Assembly: GCF_012489685.1 (NCBI RefSeq)
Contig: NC_080042.1
Location: forward strand, 30,385,158-30,449,157
Reading direction: 5' to 3'
Source: Lotus japonicus
Taxonomy: Eukaryota > Streptophyta > Magnoliopsida > Fabales > Fabaceae
DNA: 64,000 bases
Shown here in pieces: positions 31,527 to 44,012 of the stretch. Under the pieces are notes generated by a model. It ran no database searches, was not told the DNA's origin, and worked only from the letters and a program-made list of their open reading frames with translations. Within the stretch, counting starts at the first letter, position 1, and every line of letters begins with the position of its first letter. The position numbers and the translations under genes were made by a program.

Positions 31527-31536
31527 CTTTAAATAG
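31527..31536 (+). promoter_or_regulatory. TATA-like box of the pararetrovirus promoter
   Basis: CTTTAAATAG, conserved in all copies that keep this region, about 340 nt ahead of the primer site. Confidence 0.5.
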
Positions 31537-31863
31537 GCATCTTCTGAGCTTTGTTAATCAGAGTTTGGCTTAGCCTAGATAGAGAGTTATAGAGAGAGAA
31601 AACACTGAGAGTCCTTCTGTAAGTTCTCTTTCAGTTTTCCTGTCTTCAATCTTTTCAGTTTTTCAGTTTTTGTAACCTATGTGTATGTAATATATTTCCT
31701 CCAGTTTTTATTATTCTGTTTATGGAAGGCTGAGCCTCCTGTTTTAATTCCTGTCTTTTAATTTCTGCAATTTAAATTTCTGCTAGAAGCCCCTCCGTGG
31801 TGGCGTCCTACTTCTCTTCTTAATCCTCATCTCATCCCCCTCCTTCTGCTTCCGACCCCCTCT

Positions 31864-31875
31864 TGGTATCAGAGC
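31864..31875 (+). other. Primer binding site (tRNA-Met) of C3
   Basis: TGGTATCAGAGC, complementary to the initiator tRNA-Met 3' end and the usual caulimovirid minus-strand start. It marks the unit boundary. Confidence 0.9.
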
Positions 31876-32278
31876 CTGATGGGGAAGTAGGAACATGCTA
31901 AATATGTTAGATATAAGTTATTTCTCTGTTCTGTTCTTATATAATTAAGCACTATGGTCGGGATCTGGACTGGTAGTACACTTTGAACTAAACTAAAATG
32001 AAAGCTCTTTTGAACATCTTCTAGGATTATTACTATTCAGACTTATGATCATCTCTGTAGCGGAGGCGTTGAAGGCAGTAAGTCCCTGTGTGGCAGTAAG
32101 TCTATATTGGCCATACTACAGACATGTTATTAAGTTCTGAATATTTTTAATGTCCTTGTTTAGTTTCTTTTTGTGGTGGCTTAAGTCTGATCCAGATCTA
32201 TACTGCTCAACTATTAAGAACAACGCAGAACATAACTTATATTTCTAATTTATTTATCTGTTTCTATAGAACCAGGTG
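31876..32278 (+). promoter_or_regulatory. C3 5' leader
   Basis: Nearly identical to the C2 leader, with the same uORFs, tandem GTAAGT words (32078 and 32096) and TATAG acceptor-like site ending at 32269. No other gene is present. Confidence 0.6.
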
Positions 32279-35200
32279 ATGGCGATGATACTTACGGGTA
32301 AGGAAGATCTATCTTTCATAATGCTTCGCTCTTTCTCTTCTAAGCTTTCTTTCAGATCTTCCCAACCCTCTTCTTCTTCTATCAATCATCCTCATCAATC
32401 CAATCAATTATCCAAATCTGTCTTCAAAGAAGAAATTCATTTTGAAGATATCAATCAAGATCTCGACAACTGGGAAATCCCTAAAATCTCTCATGCTGAG
32501 ATCTACAAACCAAATGGATCTTTTTTCAAACGCTCAGACTTCATCATCAAAACCGTTGAGCAAACCTACAAGCTCAGATCTGATAATGAAGAAATCCATC
32601 TGCTTTCTGAGAAAAGCGTCAAAGATCATATCAGCAAGAACTTCAACTATCTTCACATAGGTAGTGTTCAAGTTGGTCTCAAACCCCTAACTAGGAAGTC
32701 TCTGGACATCTCTGTTCTTCTTTGTCTTAGGGATATTAGACATAATCAATTCCATGACTCCCTCTTAGGAACGGTTGAAACCAGCCTGAGTAATGGACCA
32801 ATCTTTTTCAATTGCTTTCCAGATCTTACTGTCAGTCTGGAAGACAAAAACATCCTTGACGTTCTCTTCCTAAATATCAAGCTTCACGGCCTTGATATGA
32901 AAGAAGATTCCATTCCAATCTCTTTGATCTACAGGGTTCAATACAAGGTAATGAACTCAATCAAATCTTATTTCTTGCGAACCAATTGTGAGAAATCTGG
33001 AGAAACTACCCTCTTCCTCACAGATTATGATAAGGCCAATGTTATTGTGCCCAAAACCATCCAATGGAGTGATATCACCCTTCCAGAGAAATGGTCTCTG
33101 GAAAAGGCTACTCCAGCCCAACCTGTTGAAACTCCTGAGTTTCGTGAAATCGTCCAACACCAATCTGGCCAAGTTGATCTCATCTTTGATAGGAGAAATT
33201 CCTTCTCTATCCCTAGATCTATTAGGACATCCTCAAATGATTTCCAATCTCCCATGTCCAGAAGATCTTTTTCCATGACTAGAAGGAACCAGCCTGAGTT
33301 TAGCGCTCGACCTTCCCTCTCACATGACGGATCTACTATCCATTTGGCTGGATATGTCAATACCACTCCTGTCAAGACTACCTATGACAAGGGTGATGAA
33401 GATCATCAATCCAACTTATCTCCAACGTATTCTTCTCTAGAAACCCCTGGAGAAACTTCTGATTTCATTGGAGCTATCACTACTGAATTTGTCATCGACA
33501 AAGAAAGTATCAAAGCAGATTTCTACTCTGACCGATGGACTAAGCAAAGAAAATGGTTCTTTGCAAAGTATCAGGGTGAAAAGAGAAAGAAGATCCAAGA
33601 AAAATTCTACGGGTTCCTTGAAAAAACCCGGCAGAACATCTTCTTTTTTGAATGGTTTCAAGATTATGCCAACAAGAATTGGAAATCTTTCCCCTTCCAA
33701 ATTGACATGGTTAAATGGCAGCATAAAGATGGAAAAGAAACCCTTTCTAAACTGCCACCTAAAACTCCTTTCCTTCTTAAAGGAGCTCAATCTACACCTG
33801 TTTTGGCTTCTCCCTTCAAGACTAGAGAAGAAGAAGGTGAGGTCACCAGTAAGGACATCAAAGACCTCATGGAACAGGCCAATTATACCAATAAGTATCT
33901 TCAAACTCTTGGAGAATCTCAGACTCATGATGAATCTGCTAGAAAAGGAAAAGGAAAGGTCAAGACTGAACCCTCTTCCCCAGATCTTGATATCCCTAAA
34001 GGGTGTCAACTGGAAAAACCTTTATTCAAACCTTTCCAAATCAGTAATCGATCTAGGCACTCAGCTCAATCCCTTCGTGCCAAGAATGAATCTGATAATG
34101 AGCTTCTTCAGAAAGTTGTGGAACAACTGAAGCTTCTCAATCAAGTGATCCCTGAAACCCCGACTCAGGAAACTCCTACTCCGGAGGCAGTTTCTAATCC
34201 TACTGTCTCTGCTCCTGCTCCTCCAAAAACTCGGACTTCTACTCGTAATGCCTCTACTTCTTTAAACAATATTGAAGATGGTAAGGCTGAGTCTGATTCT
34301 GATATCCAATCTGTCAAGAGTATTCCTATCAACGCTGTTAATCACAATTCTAGGAATCAGTGGAGAAAAGAAACCAAACTCTATTATCCTAGAGCTACTG
34401 CTCCTGATCTTCTTTTAGAAGAATCTTCAAACTTCAAAAGCTTCAGTGCCAACAATGTCTATGAATGGAATATTGATGGTGAAAACGAGTATGGCATCAC
34501 CAAAATCCTCCAAAATATGACTATGGTAGCCACTGCCTATGTTACCGCCAATAGTTGTCCTGAATCTCTTATTGTCGAAGTCTTGGTTGCTGGTTTCTGT
34601 GGCCAGCTCAAAGGTTGGTGGGATAATTATCTCACTGAAGACGAGAAGAATCAGATCTTGACTGCTATCAAGACTGATGAAGAAGGTAATCCTATCATTG
34701 AAGATGGGAAATTCATTCCTGATGCTGTCAACTCCTTAATCTTCACTATAGCTCAACATTTTGTTGGAGATCCTTCCCTCATCAAGGATAGATCTGGTGA
34801 TCTTTTGTCCAATCTTAAGTGTAAGTCTTTGGGTGATTTTAGATGGTATAAGGATACCTTCTTGACCAGAGTCTACACCCGGGAAGACAGCCAACAAGCC
34901 TTCTGGAAAGAGAAATTCCTGGCAGGCCTCCCTAAATCTTTTGGCGACAAAGTTCGGGAAAAACTTAGAAGCCAAAATCCGGGGGGAGAAATCCCGTATC
35001 ACACCCTTAGTTATGGACAGCTTATTGCTATCATTCAAAGAGTTGCTCTCAAAATCTGTCAGGATGACAAAATCCAACAGCAACTCACTAAGGAGAAGTC
35101 TCAAAATCGCAGGGATTTGGGTACTTTCTGCGAACAATTTGGAATTCAAGGTTGTCCCAAGAAACCTAAACCTAGAAAGCAAGATCCTCCTCCCAAACAA

Positions 35201-37848
35201 CAGTGGAGAAAGAGATCAAGCAGAAATGATCAAAGGAAACCTAGATCTAAACCTCATTCTGCTCAAACCTCCAAAAACCCTCTTGAGACTAAAACCTCTC
35301 AAGGAAAGATGTCACCTGCTATACCTGCGACAAGCCTGGCCATATTAGCAGATATTGCAGACTCAAAAGAAGAATCTCTGAGCTTCAGCTTGAACCTGAG
35401 ATTGAGGATAAGATCAACAATCTTCTCATTCAAACCTCTGATGAAGAAGAATCCAATCCTTCGGACTCCGACTCCGAGGTCTCCGAAGACCTAAATCAAA
35501 TCCAGAATGATGATTCTCAATCATCATCCTCTGTCAATACCTGACCATTAACACTTTGACAATGAGCAAGATCTTCTCTTAGGGCCATCAATTCTATCCC
35601 TGATCCTGAAGAAAAGAAAATCTACTTGGAACGCCTCAGATCTACTCTTGAAGACAGGCCTCCCAGAAGTCCTATTACTACCAATAAGTTCAATCTTAGG
35701 GATACCTTCAAGCGTCTTGAAAAATCTGCTGTCAAACCTGTCACTATTCAAGACCTCCAATCTGAAGTTAGTACCCTTAAAATCGAGGTTAAGGTCTCAA
35801 ACAAATCCAAAGAAGTCAGCAGCTTATCTTAGACAAACTGACTAGAAATTATGAAGAAGACAGTTCTTCTTCTATACCTGATTCCAATCCTGCTCCTAAC
35901 AACAATTGCGATGATTTTCTGGAAGTTATCAATCATGTCACCATCCAGAAATTCTACATCCACATCAAAATCCTTATAGGAGATTTTATCTTGGAAACTC
36001 CAGCTCTCTTTGATACTGGGGCTGATTCCAGTTGTATTTCTGAGGGACTCATTCCCACCAGATATTTTGAAAAAACAACTGAGAAACTCAGTGCTGCTGA
36101 AGGATCTAGGTTAATAATCAAATATAAGATCCCCTCGGCTATCATCAAAATGGTAGTCTTGAAATTGAACCCCTTTTCTGCTCGACAGAAATCTTAGTCA
36201 AAAAGTCATAATAGGGACTCCTTTCATTAAGAAACTCTTCCCTTATGATACTGACGTTGATGGCATCACTGTCCAGCACCTTGGACAACATATTCTGTTC
36301 AAATTCTCGGAACCTCCCTTTGACAAAACCCTGAATGTTATATTCTTACAAGGAAAGCAAATCAATTTCCTCAAGGAAGAGATCTCCTTCAAGAACATTG
36401 AAGTTCAATTACAACAACCTTCAGTCAAAATAAGGATTGAGAATATTTTGGGGAATATTCAATCTAGCATCTGTTCTGACCTACCCAATGCCTTTTGGGA
36501 AAGGAAGAGCCATATGGTGGAACTTCCTTATGATAAGGATTTTTCAGACAAACAGATCCCAACCAAGGCTAGACCTATTCAAATGAATGAAGAACTTCTT
36601 CATTTTTGCCGAAAGGAAATCGATGATCTTCTTAAGAAGAAACTAATCCGCAGGAGTAAAAGTCCTTGGTCCTGTGCAGCCTTCTATGTCAACAAACAAG
36701 CTGAGATAGAACGAGGAACCCTAGATTGGTCATCAACTACAAACCTCTCAATCAAGCCCTTTGTTGGATTAGATATCCTATTCCCAACAAGAAAGATCTT
36801 CTTGCCAGACTGCATGATGCTAAGATCTTTTCAAAGTTCGACATGAAATCTGGATTTTGGCAAATCCAATTACAAGAAAAGGATAGGTATAAAACTGCTT
36901 TTACTGTCCCTTTTGGACAATATGAGTGGAATGTTATGCCTTTTGGGCTAAAGAACGCCCCATCCGAATTTCAAAGGATCATGAATGAAATCTTCAATCC
37001 CTATTCCAAATTCACTATTGTCTACATCGATGATGTGCTGGTCTTCTCTCAAACCGTGGATCAACACTTCAAACACCTCAATACTTTCATCTCTGTAATC
37101 AAAAGGAATGGTCTGGCAGTATCCAAAACAAAAGTCAGCTTGTTCCAAACCAAAATCAGATTCCTTGGCCATAATATTCACCAAGGAACTATCATTCCCA
37201 TCAATAGAGCCATCGAGTTCACCGACAAATTCCCTGATCAAATCATAGACAAAACCCAATTGCAAAGATTCTTGGGATGTCTCAATTATGTTGCAGACTT
37301 CTGTCCTCAACTCAGCACAATAATTAAACCCCTTCATGATAGACTCAAGAAGGATCCTCCACCCTGGTCTGATATTCATACCAACGTGGTCAAACAAATC
37401 AAACTGCGTGTCAAAAATCTTCCTTGTCTTTATCTCCCTAATCCTCAAGCTTTCAAGATTATTGAAACTGATGCCTCTGATATTGGCTTTGGTGGTATTT
37501 TGAAACAAAAAATTCTTGATAAAGAACAAATTATTGCTTTTACTTCAAAACATTGGAATCCTGCTCAACAGAATTATTCTACTGTTAAAAAAGAAGTTTT
37601 AGCAATCGTTTTATCTATTTCAAAATTTCAATCTGATTTGATTAATCAAAAATTCTTAGTCCGAGTAGACTGCAAATCTGCGAAAGAAATCTTACAAAAA
37701 GATGTCAAAAACTTAGCTTCAAAACATATCTTTGCCAGATGGCAAGCTATTTTAAGCGTTTTTGACTTCGATATTGAATATATAAAAGGTTCTAACAATT
37801 CTCTCCCTGATTTCCTCACTCGTGATATATTTGCAGGGCAGATCATAA
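32279..37848 (+). pseudogene. C3 ORF1 polyprotein with several single-base indels
   Basis: The movement protein, linker, coat protein and the run-up to the zinc knuckle are open from the ATG at 32279. A one-base deletion at about 35308 throws the frame just before the knuckle, and that wrong frame ends at 35494. More one-base losses follow near 35541, 35560, 35580, 35793, 36150 and 36170, a small rearranged pair near 36343, and another near 36719. From 36726 the RT and RNase H frame is open again, with YIDD at about 37024 and all four RNase H acidic residues. An extra base near 37823 fuses its end to the ORF2 region. Most lesions lie in short homopolymers within a 1.4-kb stretch. Confidence 0.85.
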
Positions 37849-37849
37849 G

Positions 37850-37894
37850 ATGGCCTCCAAAGGCTCCTTCCTCATCCAGAGGAAGAGGCAGAGG
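37850..37894 (+). pseudogene. C3 ORF2, first 45 nt before the gap
   Basis: The ATG at 37850 in the TAAGATG context starts the Ser/Arg/Gly-rich N-terminus. One extra C near 37865 relative to C2 shifts the frame. The rest is lost in the gap. Confidence 0.7.
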
Positions 37895-37994
37895 NNNNNN
37901 NNNNNNNNNNNNNNNNNNNNNNNNNNNNNNNNNNNNNNNNNNNNNNNNNNNNNNNNNNNNNNNNNNNNNNNNNNNNNNNNNNNNNNNNNNNNNN
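37895..37994. other. Assembly gap (100 N)
   Basis: Exactly 100 N, a conventional placeholder for unknown size. Flanks are C3 ORF2 start on the left and C4 coat-protein linker on the right. Confidence 0.98.
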
Positions 37995-40900
37995 GAAACT
38001 CCTACTCCGGAGGCAGTTTCTAATCCTATGTCTCTGCTCCTGCTCCTCCAAAAACTCGGACTTCTACTCGTAATGCCTCTACTTCTTTAAACAATATTGA
38101 AGATGGTAAGGCTGAGTCTGATTCTGATATCCAATCTGTCAAGAGTATTCCTATCAACGCTGTTAATCACAATTCTAGGAATCAGTGGAGAAAAAAACCA
38201 AACTCTATTATCCTAGAGCTACTGCTCCTGATCTTCTTTTAGAAGAATCTTCAAACTTCAAAAGCTTCAGTGCCAACAATGTCTATGAATGGAATATTGA
38301 TGGTGAAAACGAGTATGCATCACCAAAATCCTCCAAAATATGACTATGGTAGCCACTGCCTATGTTACCGCCAATAGTTGTCCTGAATCTCTTATTGTCG
38401 AAGTCTTGGTTGCTGGTTTCTGTGGCCAGCTCAAAGGTTGGTGGGATAATTATCTCACTGAAGACGAGAAGAATCAGATCTTGACTGCTATCAAGACTGA
38501 TGAAGAAGGTAATCCTCATTGAAGATGGGAAATTCATTCCTGATGCTGTCAACTCCTTAATCTTCACTATAGCTCAACATTTTGTTGGAGATCCTTCCCT
38601 CATCAAGATAGATCTGGTGATCTTTTGTCCAATCTTAAGTGTAAATCTTTGGGTGATTTTAGATGGTATAAGGATACCTTCTTGACCAGAGTCTACACCC
38701 GGGAAGACAGCCAACAAGCCTTCTGGAAAGAGAAATTCCTGGCAGCCTCCCTAAATTTTTTGGCGACAAAGTTCGGGAAAAACTTAGAAGCCAAAATCCG
38801 GGGGGAGAAATCCCGTATCACACCCTTAGTTATGGACAGCTTATTGCTATCATTCAAAGAGTTGCTCTCAAAAATCTGTCAGGATGACAAAATCCAACAG
38901 CAACTCACTAAGGAGAAGTCTCAAAATCGCAGGGATTTGGGTACTTTCTGCGAACAATTTGGAATTCAAGGTTGTCCCAAAAACCTAAACCTAGAAAAGC
39001 AAGATCCTCCTCCAAACAACAGTGGAGAAAGAGATCAAGCAGAAATGATCAAAGGAAACCCAGATCTAAACCTCATTCTGCTCAAACCTCCAAAAACCCT
39101 CCTGAGACTAAAACCTCTCAAGGAAAAGATGTCACCTGCTATACCTGCGGCAAGCCTGGCCATATTAGCAGATATTGCAGACTCAAAAGAAGAATCTCTG
39201 AGCTTCAGCTTGAACCTGAGATTGAGGATAAGATCAACAATCTTCTCATTCAAACCTCTGATGAAGAAGAATCCAATCCTTCGGACTCCGACTCCGAGGT
39301 CTCCGAAGACCTAAATCAAATCCAGAATGATGATTCTCAATCATCATCCTCTGTCAATACCTTGACCATTAACACTTTGACTAATGAGCAAGATCTTCTC
39401 TTTAGGGCCATCAATTCTATCCCTGATCCTGAAGAAAAGAAAATCTACTTGGAACGCCTCAGATCTACTCTTGAAGACAGGCCTCCCAGAAGTCCTATTA
39501 CTACCAATAAGTTCAATCTTAGGGATACCTTCAAGCGTCTTGAAAAATCTGCTGTCAAACCTGTCACTATTCAAGACCTCCAATCTGAAGTTAGTACCCT
39601 TAAAATCGAGGTTAAGGGTCTCAAACAAATCCAAAGAAGTCAGCAGCTTATCTTAGACAAACTGACTAGAAATTATGAAGAAGACAGTTCTTCTTCTATA
39701 CCTGATTCCAATCCTGCTCCTAACAACAATTGCGATGATTTTCGGGGAAGTCATCAATCATGTCACCATCCAGAAATTCTACATCCACATCAAAATCCTT
39801 ATAGGAGATTTTATCTTGGAAACTCCAGCTCTCTTTGATACTGGGGCTGATTCCAGTTGTATTTCTGAGGGACTCATTCCCACCAGATATTTTGAAAAAA
39901 ACAACTGAGAAACTCAGTGCTGCTGAAGGATCTAGGTTAATAATCAAATATAGATCCCCTCAGCTATCATCAAAAATGGTAGTCTTGAAATTGAAACCCC
40001 TTTCTGCTCGTCAGAAATCTTAGTCAAAAGTCATAATAGGGACTCCTTTCATTAAGAAACTCTTCCCTTATGATACTGACGTTAATGGCATCACTGTCCA
40101 GCACCTTGGACAACCTATTCTGTTCAAATTCTCAGAACCTCCCTTTGACAAAACCCTGAATGTTATATCTTACAAGGAAAAGCAAATCAATTTCCTCAAG
40201 GAAGAGATCTCCTTCAAGAACATTGAAGTTCAATTACAACAACCTTCAGTCAAAATAAGGATTGAGAATTTTGGGGAATATTCAATCTAGCATCTGTTCT
40301 GACCTACCCAATGCCTTTTGGGAAAGAAGAGCCATATGGTGGAACTTCCTTATGATAAGGATTTTTCAGACAAACAGATCCCAACCAAGGCTAGACCTAT
40401 TCAAATGAATGAAGAACTTCTTCATTTTTGCCGAAAGGAAATCGATGATCTTCTTAAGAAGAAACTAATCCGCAGGAGTAAAAGTCCTTGGTCCTGTGCA
40501 GCCTTCTATGTCAACAAACAAGCTGAGATAGAACGAGGAACCCTAGATTGGTCATCAACTACAAAACCTCTCAATCAAGCCCTTTGTTGGATTAGATATC
40601 CTATTCCCAACAAGAAAGATCTTCTTGCCAGACTGCATGATGCTAGATCTTTTCAAAGTTCGACATGAAATCTGGATTTTGGCAAATCCAATTACAAGAA
40701 AAGGATATAAAACTGCTTTTACTGTCCCTTTTGGACAATATGAGTGGAATGTTATGCCTTTTGGGCTAAAGAACGCCCCATCCGAATTTCAAAGGATCAT
40801 GAATGAAATCTTCAATCCCAATTCCAAATTCACTATTGTCTACATCGATGATGTGCTGGTCTTCTCTCAAACCGTGGATCAAACACTTCAAACACCTCAA

Positions 40901-41667
40901 TACTTTCATCTCTGTAATCAAAAGGAATGGTCTGGCAGTATCCAAAACAAAAGTCAGCTTGTTCCAAACCAAAATCAGATTCCTTGGCCATAATATTCAC
41001 CAAGAACTATCATTCCCATCAATAGAGCCATCGAGTTCACCGACAAATTCCCTGATCAAATCATAGACAAAACCCAATTGCAAAGATTCTTGGGATGTCT
41101 CAATCATGTTGCAGACTTCTGTCCTCAACTCAGCACAATAATTAAACCCTTCATGATAGACTCAAGAAGGATCCTCCACCCTGGTCTGATATTCATACCA
41201 ACGTGGTCAAAAACAAATCAAACTGAGTGTCAAAAATCTTCCTTGTCTTTATCTCCCTAATCCTCAAGCTTTCAAGATTATTGAAACTGATGCCCTCTGA
41301 TATTGGCTTTGGTGGTATTTTGAAACAAAAAATTCTTGATAAAGAACAAATTATTGCTTTTACTTCAAAACATTGGAATCCTGCTCAACAGAATTATTCT
41401 ACTGTTAAAAAGAAGTTTTAGCAATCGTTTTATCTATTTCAAAATTTCAATCTGATTTGATTAATCAAAAATTCTTAGTCCGAGTAGACTGCAAATCTGC
41501 GAAAGAAATCTTACAAAAAGATGTCAAAAACTTAGCTTCAAAACATATCTTTGCCAGATGGCAAGCTATTTTAAGCGTTTTTTGACTTCGATATTGAATA
41601 TATAAAAGGTTCTAACAATTCTCTCCCTGATTTCCTCACTCGTGAATATTTGCAGGGAAGATCATAA
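37995..41667 (+). pseudogene. C4 ORF1 polyprotein, 5'-truncated and multiply frameshifted
   Basis: Contains linker, coat protein, CCHC knuckle (about 39133-39180), protease DTG (39838), RT with YIDD (about 40842) and RNase H up to the stop at 41665-41667. The frame changes many times through one-base gains and losses relative to C2, for example near 38030, 38195, 38317, 38516, 38608, 38745, 38983, 39743, 39897, 40180-40330, 40646, 40700 and 41415. Most are in runs of identical bases. A few longer losses occur, such as a short one near 40705 in RT. No domain longer than a few hundred bases is continuously readable, except the knuckle-to-coiled region at about 38972-39740. Confidence 0.85.
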
Positions 41668-41668
41668 G

Positions 41669-43085
41669 ATGTCCTCCAGAGGAGGATCCTCCTCCTCCCG
41701 AGGAAGAGGAAGAAACAAAGAAAAGAGCAAAGGTATTATAATCTCTGACTCTTTAATCTTATCTGGGCCCACTGCCCATCAATCTGGACCCACTGTCCAA
41801 AAATCTGAGCCCACTGCTCAAAGCCAATCTCCCCAACCAAAACAAACCAAAGCAGATTATGCTTTTATCAATTCCAACTCTCCTTGCCCTCAAACAAGCA
41901 GGCCTGGATAATGTTCCTCAGGGACTCATCAATTTACCCAAAAAATCCTGGGCTAGCATGACAGAAGAAGATGATGACCTTCAATCTCTCCAAGCCATCA
42001 TTGATAAAACCAAAACCTTAGCAACTCATTGCGGGAAAAAACCCGTTGTTGCTCAACCCAGTCAACCCAACCAAAATACCGGTTATCTAGCCAAAATAAA
42101 CTCCAAATTCCAAACTTTTATTGAACCAGAATGGTGGGATAGCTCTGGAGGAGTCGACCTTGCCAACAAAATTGGCATTAAACTCTTCCCAAATCACCTT
42201 GATCCCATTCACCCAAACAAATCCCAAATTTTCTATGAGTTTATCCTTATAGATACAAACAGTGTAGAATTCAAACACTTTAGGGATAAATCTGATAACT
42301 CCCTTATCACTCATTCTACACTCCAAATTCTCCGTGTCCTTCGTCCCACTGACTTTGGACCTAATCCAAATGTTACAAAAAATTCTCTCAGAACTTTGAC
42401 CCTGTAGGTTTCAACTATTGGGACTATATGAAAGCTTGGGAGAATACAATCCTTGGTCTACAAAATCAGAATTTTCAAACACTCTTGGCTCATTTATTTT
42501 AAATGGTCCAACAAATATTCTTTTCCAAATTGGTTTCACTCTTGGTGGGATTTCTTTGGACCTACTACGGAAATCTTTCCCTCTGAAGTTCTTGAGGGTT
42601 ACAATCATTTTTAAAGCATTGGAATAAAGATTTAAACAATTATCCTGATTGTTTGAATTTTTACACAATCTTTTCCCTTTCTTGGGTATTTGCCTGGCGT
42701 TATGGTCTCAAGACAAAAGCCCAACCAATTCTCCACAAACAACCCTTAATCAAATGGTGGAAGGTTTTGATGCTTCCAAAGCTCATAAGGAGAATGTCAA
42801 TCAGTGGTTTAAGTCTAACCAAAAGTGCCTTAAGCATGTCAATCCGCAATCTAGTCTCTTGCTCAATCAAAAGGCCCACATCACAGCGGCCCTCGCAGGA
42901 GCTTCAACAGAAGAAGACTTGCTGAAGAATCTCCAAACAGCTCTGCAATTATTGAAAGAAAAAGAGCCAAAGGAGCAGGCCCTCATCCTCAAAGGCCCCT
43001 CAGCAGAAAACTTCCTCACAATCTTTCTTTCGGATCAGATCTTGTCCCGGAAACACTGGAATCAAGTGAAGATGACCTCTGCTAA
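41669..43085 (+). pseudogene. C4 ORF2 with a variant N-terminus, frameshifted
   Basis: The ATG at 41669 keeps the TAAGATG context. The first about 35 codons differ markedly from C1/C2: more Arg/Gly and Lys (SSRGGSSSSRGRGRNKEK) and an indel before ILSGPT. The rest is nearly identical to C2. Single-base changes near 41863, 42370, 42474, 42610, 42763, 42980 and 43025 break the frame. The Trp/Phe-rich core and acidic tail can be recognised across the broken frames, and the homologous stop is at 43083-43085. Confidence 0.82.
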
Positions 43086-43597
43086 AAGCTTTGTCGTCTT
43101 TTATCATTATGTTTTGTAATAATTCAATCTCAATTATTGTATTCCACTGTAGCAACAGTAGAACTTTTTACTGTAGCAAATAGTGCCCGTCAAATAGTAC
43201 CGTCTACCGGAACTATTCAACCGGAACTATTCAAACAGTGACCAAATTTTTCTTTAAATAGGCATCTTCTGAGCTTTGTTAATCAGAGTTTGGTATAGCC
43301 TAGATAGAGAGTTATAGAGAGAGAAAACACTGAGTTCTTCTGTAAGTTCTCTTTCAGTTTTCCTTTCTTCAATCTTTTCAGTTTTTCAGTTTTTAAAATT
43401 CAGTTTTTGTAACCTATGTTTATGTAATATATTTCCTCCAGTTTTATTATTCTGTTTATGGAAGGCTGAGCCTCCTGTTTTTAATTCCTGTCTTTTAATT
43501 TCTGCAATTTAAATTTCTGCTAGAAGCCCCTCCGTGGTGGCGTCCTACTTCTCTTCTTAATCCTCTTCTCATCCCCCTTCTGCTTCCGACCCCCTCT
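43086..43597 (+). promoter_or_regulatory. C4 intergenic region feeding C5
   Basis: Same elements as 31362-31863: ACTGTAGCAA words, duplicated CCGGAACTATTCAA and TATA-like CTTTAAATAG at 43252-43261. It has small indels and an extra TTTTAAAATTCAG-type insertion near 43390. No ORF. Confidence 0.65.
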
Positions 43598-43609
43598 TGG
43601 TATCAGAGC
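43598..43609 (+). other. Primer binding site (tRNA-Met) of C5
   Basis: TGGTATCAGAGC followed by CTGATGGGGAAG, as in C3. Confidence 0.9.
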
Positions 43610-44012
43610 CTGATGGGGAAGTAGGAACATGCTAAATATGTTAGATATAAGTTATTTCTCTGTTCTGTTCTTATATAATTAAGCACTATGGTCGGGATCT
43701 GGACTGGTAGTACACTTTGAACTAAACTAAAATGAAAGCTCTTTTGAACATCTTCTAGGATTATTACTATTCAGACTTATGATCATCTCTGTAGCGGAGG
43801 CGTTGAAGGCAGTAAGTCCCTGTGTGGCAGTAAGTCTATATTGGCCATACTACAGACATGTTATTAAGTTCTGAATATTTTTAATGTCCTTGTTTAGTTT
43901 CTTTTTGTGGTGGCTTAAGTCTGATCCAGATCTATACTGCTCAACTATTAAGAAACAACGCAGAACATAACTTATATTTCTAATTTATTTATCTGTTTCT
44001 ATAGAACAGGTG
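43610..44012 (+). promoter_or_regulatory. C5 5' leader
   Basis: Matches the C2/C3 leaders, with one extra A near 43952 and one missing C just before ORF1 (GAACAGG against GAACCAGG). Confidence 0.6.

Larger units (their letters stand above)
23960..31863 (+). mobile_element. Endogenous pararetrovirus copy C2, one full genome unit
   Basis: Begins inside the primer site (TATCAGAGCC, lacking only its first TGG) and runs to the primer site of C3. Distances between equivalent points in C2 and C3 (ORF1 starts, primer sites) are 7907 bp, which gives the unit length. ORF1 has two small lesions; ORF2 is intact. Confidence 0.9.
31362..31863 (+). promoter_or_regulatory. C2 intergenic region feeding C3 (promoter and RNA 3' end region)
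   Basis: No ORF. It contains repeated ACTGTAGCAA words, a TGACG half-site on the opposite strand (31463-31467), a 14-bp direct repeat, TATA-like CTTTAAATAG and a T/C-rich stretch before the primer site. In caulimovirids the promoter and polyadenylation region share this interval, so that the RNA is terminally redundant on circular or tandem templates. I could not identify the polyadenylation signal. Confidence 0.65.
31864..37894 (+). mobile_element. Endogenous pararetrovirus copy C3, cut by assembly gap
   Basis: Head-to-tail with C2. Covers primer site, leader, all of ORF1 and the first 45 nt of ORF2, then meets the 100-N gap. Confidence 0.9.
37995..43597 (+). mobile_element. Endogenous pararetrovirus copy C4, 5' part missing
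   Basis: Starts after the gap at a point equal to about 26267 in C2, so about 2.3 kb of the unit (leader, movement protein, part of the linker) are absent. Continues through ORF1, ORF2 and the intergenic region to the primer site of C5. Confidence 0.88.
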
